A stretch of DNA of 53,561 bases, from assembly GCA_030837785.1 (NCBI GenBank), contig JAUQYA010000015.1, positions 1 to 53,561 of the forward strand, given 5' to 3'. This DNA comes from Albidovulum sp. Lineage in GTDB: Bacteria; Pseudomonadota; Alphaproteobacteria; Rhodobacterales; Rhodobacteraceae. Positions 16,237-22,889 of the stretch are shown piece after piece. The position numbers and the translations under genes are program-made. Each line of letters opens with the position of its first letter. Position 1 is the first letter of the stretch. A model generated the notes under the pieces. It worked only from the letters and a program-made list of their open reading frames with translations. It ran no database searches and was not told the DNA's origin.

Positions 16237-17673
16237 ATGCCTGACCCCCTGACGAATCTCGAGATCCAGGATGTGCTGTCCTCGATCCGGCGCCTCGTGT
16301 CCGAGGACAACCGCCACCGGGCGGAGCGCGAAAGCGCCCGTGACGGGGGCGAGGCTGCGCTGCTGCGCAGCCCGGCCGAGGCGGGAAAGTTCGTCCTGAC
16401 CGAGGCGCTGCGGGTGCCCGGGGCGGACGCGGCCGAGGCCGGAGAGGGTGCAGCGGAAGACGTCGCGCCGACCGGGGCGGCGGCGCCCGAAGCTGCGGTG
16501 CCCGAAGTCGTGGCGCCCGAAGTCGCGGCGCCCGAAGTCGCGGCGCCGGAGCCCGTGGCGCCCTGGGCCGAGGCTGCCCAGGTCGAGGTTCGCGCGGCGG
16601 CCCCGGAAACCGCCGGCGCCGGCGAGGGTGATGCGCTTGACCAGACCGTGACCGGCGAGGGCCGGTTCGAGGCAGGACATGCCGTGCCCGCCCTGGCCGA
16701 GACCGAGACTGCGGGCGGCAACACCTGGGAAGCCGCCGGCGACACGACGGAGGCGGACGCGGGCTCGATCGAGGAGACGATCGCCGAGCTTGAGGCTGCG
16801 GTCGCCGGGATCGGCGGCGAGTTCGAGCCAGACGGCAGCGAGGTCGCGCGGGGGCGCGCGATCGACGCCGAACTTGAGGAAGCGTTCGAGGACGGCTTTG
16901 CCGTCGATCTCGCCGCCGAAGAGGAAGAGGCCCGCGCGCTGGCGCAGCCGGTGACCTCGTGGACGGGCCCCGCAGCGGCCGCCGACGAGGCTTCGGGTCC
17001 GATCGAGGTCGTGGAACCGGAGGCTGCGGAGGCGGCGGCCGGCGCGGGGGATGATGGGGCACTGGCCACCGAATGGACCGCAGAGGCCGCCGCCGAATCC
17101 GCGCCGCCGGCCGAACCTGCGGAGCCGGAGCCGGAGGGTGCCGCCGAGGTCGATCATTCCGACCTCGAAGCCGCCGCTCGGGCCCCCGAGGTGGTGCTGA
17201 ACGGGATCCCCGGCGAAGCCCTCCCGGCCTTTGCCCATTCCGCCGCGGCCTGGCGGGGCGCGACCGCCGCGCCGTCGGCGGCCGAGGCGCCACGCCTGGG
17301 GCTTCGCCGGCTGACCCTGACCGCGGCGGATGCGGTCGTGGAGGGTCCGGCCCCCTGGGACCGCGGCGACGCGCCGCCCGCCGACGCGCCCTTCGATCCT
17401 GACGCGGCGGCGATGCCGGACGAGGCGCCGGGCCTCGCTTCGGCCCTGGCCGACGAGGCGCCGGAGTGCGGCCCGGGCGAGGGCGAGGAGGAAAGTTCGA
17501 TCTTCGGTCCCGGCGAGGACGGCGTGATCGACATGGACATGCTGCGCGACCTCGTGGCCGAGATCATCCGCGAGGAGCTTCAGGGCGCGCTCGGCGAACG
17601 GATCACCCGCAACGTGCGGATGCTGGTCAGGCGCGAGATCAACCGTGCGCTCGAGGCGCGGGGGCTGGAGTAA
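16237..17673 (+). CDS. Long acidic Pro/Ala-rich protein with PopZ-like conserved ends
   Basis: A 478-residue protein with three parts. The N-terminus MPDPLTNLEIQDVLSSIRRL followed by VSEDNR is a short conserved helix. A middle of about 370 residues is rich in Ala, Glu, Pro and Asp and low in sequence complexity. The C-terminal 55 residues (DMDMLRDLVAEIIREELQGA and MLVRREINRALEARG) are amphipathic helices. This plan matches PopZ/DUF2497 pole-organising proteins (EILASIRRI near the start, an acidic spacer, C-terminal oligomerisation helices). I infer a related scaffold role; it is not proven. TTGAGGA lies 6 bases before the ATG at 16237, so that start is preferred over 16231. The middle contains five 15-bp repeats (16486-16560). 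It is a single gene with no close partner downstream. Confidence 0.7.
   Translation: MPDPLTNLEIQDVLSSIRRLVSEDNRHRAERESARDGGEAALLRSPAEAGKFVLTEALRVPGADAAEAGEGAAEDVAPTGAAAPEAAVPEVVAPEVAAPEVAAPEPVAPWAEAAQVEVRAAAPETAGAGEGDALDQTVTGEGRFEAGHAVPALAETETAGGNTWEAAGDTTEADAGSIEETIAELEAAVAGIGGEFEPDGSEVARGRAIDAELEEAFEDGFAVDLAAEEEEARALAQPVTSWTGPAAAADEASGPIEVVEPEAAEAAAGAGDDGALATEWTAEAAAESAPPAEPAEPEPEGAAEVDHSDLEAAARAPEVVLNGIPGEALPAFAHSAAAWRGATAAPSAAEAPRLGLRRLTLTAADAVVEGPAPWDRGDAPPADAPFDPDAAAMPDEAPGLASALADEAPECGPGEGEEESSIFGPGEDGVIDMDMLRDLVAEIIREELQGALGERITRNVRMLVRREINRALEARGLE
16486..16560 (+). repeat. Five tandem 15-bp units encoding Pro-Glu-Val-Ala-Ala type repeats
   Basis: Units of 15 bp begin at 16486, 16501, 16516, 16531 and 16546, based on CCCGAAGTCGCGGCG; copies three and four are identical apart from none to one change and the ends are diverged. 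They encode PEAAV, PEVVA, PEVAA, PEVAA and PEPVA in the disordered spacer of the PopZ-like protein. Copy number is likely to vary between strains. Confidence 0.85.
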
Positions 17674-17760
17674 GGCGCTGCCCGCGCCGGTCCGGTGAGG
17701 GCCGGGCCCCGCGCGACCGGCCCGACTCGGCCCCGGTTTTGAAAAGCAAGCCTTTGGACG

Positions 17761-17789
17761 AAAAGGAAAACGCGCCCGAGGGGCGCGTT
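17761..17789 (-). terminator. Rho-independent terminator of the small conserved gene
   Basis: AACGCGCCC (17769-17777) and GGGCGCGTT (17781-17789) form a perfect 9-bp stem with a 3-base loop. On the minus strand the stem is followed by TTCCTTTT, a T-rich tail. It lies 30 bases downstream of the stop of the gene at 17819-18139, in the correct orientation. Confidence 0.85.
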
Positions 17790-17818
17790 GGCTCGACGGA
17801 TCGGCCGGTGGCGCCCGG

Positions 17819-18139
17819 TCAGGCGGCCTCGGCCTCTTCCGCGGCGTGGCGGCGTTCGCTCTCCTCGCGCGACAGCGCGACCGAGGTCCGAACCCCTTTC
17901 GACACGAATTCCATCAGCCCCTTGACGACCCGCTCGTTGGGGTCGATCCCGGCGCAGGACAGAACCTCGCGGCCATCCCGCGAGCGGGCCCAGCGGGCGA
18001 TCTGCTCGGGCCCGTTGCCATACTTCTTGTCGTCGGCAATCGCATCGTCGAGAGCGGCCAGCACCACCGCGGCGAAAAGCTTCCGCGACCGCTGGCCTTG
18101 CTCGTAGTTGAATGCGGTGCCGTCCACGAAATCGCGCAT
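17819..18139 (-). CDS. Small conserved protein, resembles DUF6280 family
   Basis: A 106-residue cytosolic protein, MRDFVDGTAFNYEQGQRSRK at the start, then LFAAVVLAALDDAIADDKKY, GNGPEQIARWARSRDGREVL, SCAGIDPNERVVKGLMEFV and an acidic Ala/Glu tail. It strongly resembles a small protein family that I recall as DUF6280 and as largely confined to Rhodobacterales. Its function is not known. No signal peptide, membrane segment or metal motif is visible; it should be mainly helical. The ATG at 18139 keeps the conserved start. It is divergent from the elongation factor P gene with 214 bases between, and ends at a clear terminator, so it is a one-gene transcript. Confidence 0.85.
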   Translation of the reverse strand: MRDFVDGTAFNYEQGQRSRKLFAAVVLAALDDAIADDKKYGNGPEQIARWARSRDGREVLSCAGIDPNERVVKGLMEFVSKGVRTSVALSREESERRHAAEEAEAA

Positions 18140-18234
18140 TTCCTGATCCGTCTTATTGCTCTTGCGTTTCCCGGCGTCCTGCTGTTTATGGCGTTTCTCT
18201 TTTGATTCGGTATGCCCGCTGGCGAATGACTGTC

Positions 18235-18249
18235 ATGCGTCTGACGCAT
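18235..18249. promoter_or_regulatory. Perfect 15-bp palindrome between the DUF6280-like gene and efp
   Basis: ATGCGTC-T-GACGCAT is a perfect 7-bp inverted repeat with one central base, in the divergent intergenic region 18140-18353, roughly in the middle. The size and symmetry suit a dimeric repressor or activator. No regulator gene is adjacent. Downstream, TTGGCT (18279-18284) and CATATA (18303-18308) with an 18-bp spacer could form the efp promoter. Confidence 0.4.
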
Positions 18250-18353
18250 GGCTTACGCTGGGGTAACACCGTATCTAGTTGGCTTGCCAGAAACAGGCCC
18301 GGCATATATAGGTGCCGCCCAATCACGTTCAACCTTTTGTCAAGGTTCTCTCC

Positions 18354-18917
18354 ATGCCAAAGATCAACGGCAACGAAATCCGCCCCGGCAACATCCTGGA
18401 ACATGACGGGGGTCTCTGGGCTGCCGTGAAGGTCAACCACGTCAAGCCCGGCAAGGGCGGCGCCTTCGCGCAGGTCGAACTGAAGAACCTTCGCGACGGG
18501 CGCAAGCTCAACGAACGCTTCCGTTCGGAAGACAAGGTGGAGCAGGTGCGGCTGGAACAGAAGGACCAGCAGTTCCTCTACGAGAACGACGGCCGCCTGG
18601 TGTTCATGGACAGCGAGACCTTCGAGCAGATCGAGCTTGATGCCGAGCTTCTGGGCGAGCGGCGGCCGTTCCTTCAGGACGGCATGACCGCGACGATCGA
18701 ATATTACGGCGATGAGGCGCTGTCGGTCTCGATCCCGCAGAAGGTGACCTGCACGGTGACGGAGACCGAGCCGGTGGTGAAGGGCCAGACGGCTGCCAAC
18801 AGCTACAAGCCCGCGATCCTCGACAACGGCGTCCGGATGATGGTGCCGCCCTTCATCGGCGAGGGCGAGGCGATCATCATCAACACCGACACGCTGGAAT
18901 ATTCCGAACGCGCCTGA
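18354..18917 (+). CDS. efp: Translation elongation factor P
   Basis: A 187-residue EF-P, which binds between the P and E sites of the ribosome and rescues stalling at consecutive prolines. The three-domain layout is clear: an N-terminal KOW-like domain (MPKINGNEIRPGNILEHDGG), a middle OB domain (FLYENDGRLVFMDSETFEQI) and a C-terminal OB domain ending GEAIIINTDTLEYSERA. The loop NHVKPGKGGAFAQ carries Lys34, the residue modified by beta-lysylation in bacteria that have EpmA/EpmB; those genes are not in this window. The ATG at 18354 gives the standard start. The stop is 3 bases from that of the convergent ygfZ gene. Confidence 0.97.
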   Translation: MPKINGNEIRPGNILEHDGGLWAAVKVNHVKPGKGGAFAQVELKNLRDGRKLNERFRSEDKVEQVRLEQKDQQFLYENDGRLVFMDSETFEQIELDAELLGERRPFLQDGMTATIEYYGDEALSVSIPQKVTCTVTETEPVVKGQTAANSYKPAILDNGVRMMVPPFIGEGEAIIINTDTLEYSERA

Positions 18918-18920
18918 GCG

Positions 18921-19679
18921 TCAGGGAAGGGTGACGCGGGCGCCCTCCGCCCGCATCTCGCCCCCGGCCCGGTCGAAGCGCAGATAGGCGATGCCCTTGC
19001 CGTCCGCCTGGGTGAAAAGCCGCCCGGCGGGCTTTCCGCCGGCGAGGATTTCGGCCCCGACCGGGGCCATGCCCTCGACAGTCACGGTCACCAGGCCCTT
19101 GCGAAGCTCGGTCTTGTGCTTCATCCGCGCCGTCACCTCCTGCCCGACATAGCAGCCCTTGCGGAAATCGACGCCGTTCAGCCGTTCGAAACCGGCCTCG
19201 AGGATGTAGCTGTCGTCGGCAATCAGCTCGACGCCGGTCTCGGGGATGCAGTGCTCCACCCGGACCCTGTCCCAGTCGATCGCGGGGGCGCCGCCCGGGT
19301 CCGCCGCGTAGCGCCGCCAGCCGAGCGCGGGGTGGCGCGAGTCGGCAAACGCCCCTTCGGGCGCCGGCCCGAGCCCGCGCGAGACCTGGAGGGACGAGGG
19401 CGCGATCTGCACCTCGGCGCGCAGCCGATACATCGACAGCCGGCGCATCAGGCTGTCGGCCAGGCTTTCGTGCACGTCGAGAAGAATCGCCCCCTCCGCG
19501 GGCACCAGCAAGAAATCCGCCAGATACTTGCCCTGGGGCGAGAGCAGCGCGGCATAGACGACGCCGTCCGCCAGGCGGCTGACGTCGTTGCTGACGAGGC
19601 CTTGCAGGAAATGCTCGCGGTCCTTGCCGGTGATCTCGAACAGCCTGCGGTCGGGGGCGGCTTCGCCTTGCATCGTCAT
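18921..19679 (-). CDS. ygfZ: YgfZ/GcvT-domain folate-binding protein (iron-sulfur cluster maintenance)
   Basis: A 252-residue COG0354 protein. The folate-binding GcvT-like region is GKDREHFLQGLVSNDVSRLA then AALLSPQGKYLADFLLV. The diagnostic motif KGCYVGQEVTARM has the conserved Cys at residue 176. A short C-terminal barrel follows. YgfZ uses folate to help assemble or repair Fe-S enzymes such as MiaB. The start is ATG at 19679 or 19673. It is 22 bases downstream of the exporter gene on the same strand, so it may be co-transcribed with it. Confidence 0.92.
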   Translation of the reverse strand: MTMQGEAAPDRRLFEITGKDREHFLQGLVSNDVSRLADGVVYAALLSPQGKYLADFLLVPAEGAILLDVHESLADSLMRRLSMYRLRAEVQIAPSSLQVSRGLGPAPEGAFADSRHPALGWRRYAADPGGAPAIDWDRVRVEHCIPETGVELIADDSYILEAGFERLNGVDFRKGCYVGQEVTARMKHKTELRKGLVTVTVEGMAPVGAEILAGGKPAGRLFTQADGKGIAYLRFDRAGGEMRAEGARVTLP

Positions 19680-19701
19680 CGGTCCGGTCCTGTAAGCGCG
19701 G

Positions 19702-21465
19702 TCAGTCGGAAAACTGCAGCCGGCAGAGCCCGGCGTAAAGCCCGTTTGCGGCCAGAAGTGCTGCGTGGGTGCCTTCCTCGACCACCCGGCCCCTGTCCAT
19801 CACCACGATCTTGTCGGCGTTGCGCACCGTTGCCAGCCGGTGGGCGATGACCAGCGTGGTGCGCCCGCGCGAGAGGCCTTCGAGCGCCTCCTGCACCACC
19901 TTCTCGCTCGCGGCATCGAGCGCCGAGGTCGCCTCGTCCATCAGCAGGATCGGCGCATCACGCAGAAGCGCGCGGGCGATCGCGACGCGCTGGCGCTGGC
20001 CGCCCGAAAGCCCCGAGCCGCGCGGGCCCGCCGGCGTGTCGAGCCCCTGGGGCAGACGGTCGGCGAAGGCGCTGACATGGGCCGCCTCGAGTGCCGCGCG
20101 GAGCGCTTCGTCCGGCACGCCCTGCCGGCCCAGAAGGACATTCTCGCGGATCGTCTCGTCAAAGAGCGTGGCATCCTGGGTGACCACCGAGAAGTGGTCG
20201 CGCAAGGTGGCCAGGTCGAGCGTGGCGATGTCGGTGCCGCCGATGCCGATGTGGCCCGAGGCGGGGTCCACCATGCGGGTAAGCAGGTTGAAGACGGTCG
20301 ACTTCCCCGCGCCCGAGGGGCCGACGATGGCGGTGGTCCGGCCCGGCTCGGCGGTGAAGCTGAGCCCGCGCAGCACCTCGTGCTCGCCGTAGGAAAGATG
20401 GACGGCGTCGAAGACGATGCCGGTCGTCGCCGGCGGCTTCGCGGGCGCGGCGACGATCTTCACCGTCGGGCGGGTGTCGAACAGCCGGTAGAGCCGCTCG
20501 AGGCTCGCCGCGGCGGTCTGCCAGGCGCCGGCCATGTCGCCGATCCGTCGGAGCGGCTGGAAGGCGAGCGACATGGCGGTGAAGAACGACATGAACTCGC
20601 CCACGGTGCGTTCGCCGCGCGTCACCTCGGGGCCGGCGAGGAGAAGCACGCCGAAGAAGCCGAGCCCGGTGACGATGTCGATCAGCGCCGGCACCAGCGC
20701 GCGGATCGCCGCGGTCTTGGTCTCGGCCCGGACGATGGCCTGGGTGATCGCGCGGAAGCGGGACAGCTGGTAGCCTTCCATCCGGTTCAGCTTCACCGCG
20801 GCGATGCCGTGGAAAATCTCGTCGAGCCGGGTCGCCCGCCGCGCCGCCTCGCCCCGGACATAGCCGGTCTTGCGGCGGATGTAGCGCTGGACGGCGATCG
20901 TCGGCAGGATCAGGAGCGGTGCCGCGACAAGTGCGGTCAGCGTCCAGCGCGGGTCAATGGCCAGGGCCACGCCAAAGAGCGAGACGAGCGCGATCACGTC
21001 GCGCCCGATGCCGGTGATCAGCAGCGACCAGACGCCCTGGACGACCGCGGTGTCGCCCTGCACCCGTTCGATCAGCGCGCCGGGCGGGTTCTCCTGGTAG
21101 AACGGCCCGTCGAGGGTGAGGAGGTGGCCGAGAAGGTCCACCTGCATCGCCGTGGCCGAGCGCAGCCCGACACGGGTGAGAAGCGCGCGGTTGATGATCA
21201 GCGTCATCGCCCGGATCAGGAAAAGCGAGAAGATCGCGCCACCCACCCACCAGATCGCACGCCCCTCGCCGGCGACGAAGACGCGGTCGAAGAGCGGCTT
21301 CAGCATCCACGAGAGCGCCCCGAGGGTGGAGCCCTCGATCACCATGAAGACACCGGCGGCGGCCATCGTCCATTTGTGCGCCGACAGGTAGTCGCGCCAG
21401 AGCCGGGCCAGGAGCCGGCGCGAGCCGTAGGCGGAACGGAGAGCGGGGGCGCCTTGTCGGGGCAC
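19702..21465 (-). CDS. ABC exporter with fused membrane and ATPase domains, MsbA-like
   Basis: A 587-residue half-transporter that would act as a homodimer in the inner membrane. Residues about 30-320 hold six membrane helices; LVGLRSATAMQ-type coupling sequence and FYQENPPGALIERVQGDTAV are typical of lipid and multidrug exporters. The ATPase domain has Walker A GPSGAGKST (about 382-390), FSVVTQDATLFDETIRENVL (Q-loop), LSGGQRQRVAIARAL, Walker B ILLMDEATSALD and the His switch VIAHRLATV. The substrate is not evident; MsbA-like proteins of this length flip lipid A precursors or export drugs. It precedes ygfZ on the minus strand. Confidence 0.88.
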   Translation of the reverse strand: MPRQGAPALRSAYGSRRLLARLWRDYLSAHKWTMAAAGVFMVIEGSTLGALSWMLKPLFDRVFVAGEGRAIWWVGGAIFSLFLIRAMTLIINRALLTRVGLRSATAMQVDLLGHLLTLDGPFYQENPPGALIERVQGDTAVVQGVWSLLITGIGRDVIALVSLFGVALAIDPRWTLTALVAAPLLILPTIAVQRYIRRKTGYVRGEAARRATRLDEIFHGIAAVKLNRMEGYQLSRFRAITQAIVRAETKTAAIRALVPALIDIVTGLGFFGVLLLAGPEVTRGERTVGEFMSFFTAMSLAFQPLRRIGDMAGAWQTAAASLERLYRLFDTRPTVKIVAAPAKPPATTGIVFDAVHLSYGEHEVLRGLSFTAEPGRTTAIVGPSGAGKSTVFNLLTRMVDPASGHIGIGGTDIATLDLATLRDHFSVVTQDATLFDETIRENVLLGRQGVPDEALRAALEAAHVSAFADRLPQGLDTPAGPRGSGLSGGQRQRVAIARALLRDAPILLMDEATSALDAASEKVVQEALEGLSRGRTTLVIAHRLATVRNADKIVVMDRGRVVEEGTHAALLAANGLYAGLCRLQFSD

Positions 21466-21611
21466 GGGGAGGATCGGGCCTTGGGCTTGCGCGGGCAGGG
21501 CCCGCAGGTCGCGCCGATCTAGCCCGAAAGCCGGGGGCGAGGCAAGGCGATGGGGCCGGATTGACCTTGCCGGCCCGGCCGCCTAGGGCTTCGTCACAGA
21601 CGGAGGTTGCG

Positions 21612-22805
21612 ATGAGTCTCGGAAACGGCCGCCCCTATCTCGCGATTCCCGGCCCCTCGGTGATGCCCGACCGGGTGCTGGCGGCGATGCACCGGGCGGC
21701 GCCGAACATCTATGGCGGGCCCCTGCACGAGATGACCGCCTCGGTCGTGGCCGACCTCAGGCGGGTGGCGCGGACCACGGCGCATGTGGCGATCTACATC
21801 GCCAACGGCCACGGCGCCTGGGAGGCCGCGAACGCGAACCTGTTTTCGCGCGGCGACCGCGCGCTTGTCGCCATCAATGGACGTTTCGGCGAGGGCTGGG
21901 CCGCCTCGGCGGAGCGGCTGGGCGTGGCCGTCGAGCGGCTCGACTTCGGCAGGCGCGCCCCGGCCGAACCTTCGCGCATCGCCGAGGCGCTGGCGGCCGA
22001 CCGGACGGGCGGGATCCGGGCGGTTCTGGTCACCCATGTGGACACCGCGAGTTCGGTCAGGAACGACATCGCCGCAATCCGCCGGGCGATGGATGCGACG
22101 GGCCACCCGGCGCTTCTGGCCGTCGACGCCATCGCCTCGCTCGGCTGCGATCCCCTGCACATGGACGAATGGGGCATCGACGTTCTGGTCTCGGCCAGCC
22201 AGAAGGGGTTGATGGTGCCGCCCGGCCTCGGCTTCGTCTGGATTTCCGACCGGGCGCTCGAGCGGTGCCGGGGCTCGGACCTGCGCACGCCCTACTGGGA
22301 CTGGGGGCCGCGCGCCGACCCGGCCGAATACTGGCAGCATTTCTGCGGCACCGCCCCCACCCACCATCTTTACGGGCTGCGCGAGGCGCTGACGATGCTT
22401 CTGGACGAGGAGGGGCTTGAAGCCGCCTGGGCGCGGCACCGGGCGCTTGCGGGCGCGGTCTGGGCCGCCTTCGACGCCTGGGGCCGGGAAGGCGGGATCG
22501 CGCTCAACGTGGTCGACCCTGGCCATCGCGGCTTTTCGGTGACGGCGGCGCGGATCGGCGGCGGCGGCGCCGGGCGGCTTCGTGACTGGTGCGAGGCCGA
22601 GGCCGGCGTGACGCTCGGCATCGGGCTCGGCATGGCCGAACCGGGCAGCGCCGCCTACGGCGATTTCCTGCGGGTGGCGCATATGGGCCATGTCAATGCG
22701 CACATGACGCTCGGGGCGCTGGCGGTGATGGAGGCCGGGATGCGGGCGCTGGCGATCCCGCATGGTCCGGGTGCGCTCGACGCCGCCGCGGCGGCGATCG
22801 CCTGA
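21612..22805 (+). CDS. Class V aminotransferase, alanine/serine-glyoxylate type
   Basis: A 397-residue PLP enzyme. It opens with PYLAIPGPSVMPDRVLAAMH, the family's PGP motif. PLP contacts are IYIANGHGAWEAANANLFSR, the Asp of LLAVDAIASLGCDPLHMD (Asp172) and the Schiff-base Lys in VSASQKGLMVPPG (Lys198). THHLYGLREALTMLLDEEGL is typical of alanine-glyoxylate and serine-glyoxylate aminotransferases, used in glyoxylate and C1 metabolism. The specific amino donor cannot be read. ACGGAGG lies before the ATG at 21612. It converges on the FAD/GcvT gene at 22890, and a link with glycine metabolism there is plausible. Confidence 0.87.
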   Translation: MSLGNGRPYLAIPGPSVMPDRVLAAMHRAAPNIYGGPLHEMTASVVADLRRVARTTAHVAIYIANGHGAWEAANANLFSRGDRALVAINGRFGEGWAASAERLGVAVERLDFGRRAPAEPSRIAEALAADRTGGIRAVLVTHVDTASSVRNDIAAIRRAMDATGHPALLAVDAIASLGCDPLHMDEWGIDVLVSASQKGLMVPPGLGFVWISDRALERCRGSDLRTPYWDWGPRADPAEYWQHFCGTAPTHHLYGLREALTMLLDEEGLEAAWARHRALAGAVWAAFDAWGREGGIALNVVDPGHRGFSVTAARIGGGGAGRLRDWCEAEAGVTLGIGLGMAEPGSAAYGDFLRVAHMGHVNAHMTLGALAVMEAGMRALAIPHGPGALDAAAAAIA

Positions 22806-22809
22806 GGGC

Positions 22810-22844
22810 GACGGTCCGGGAGCCGGGGGGCGGTCCCGGGCGTC
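22810..22844. terminator. GC-rich hairpin between convergent genes
   Basis: GACG (22810-22813) plus CCGGGA (22816-22821) pair with TCCCGG (22834-22839) plus CGTC (22841-22844), giving a long, slightly bulged stem between the stops of two convergent genes. It lacks a T run, so it would be a weak or structural terminator for either strand. Confidence 0.4.
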
Positions 22845-22889
22845 CGCGCCGAAAGGCCGGCCAATCCCTTTGCGAGGCCCGGGGAGCTG

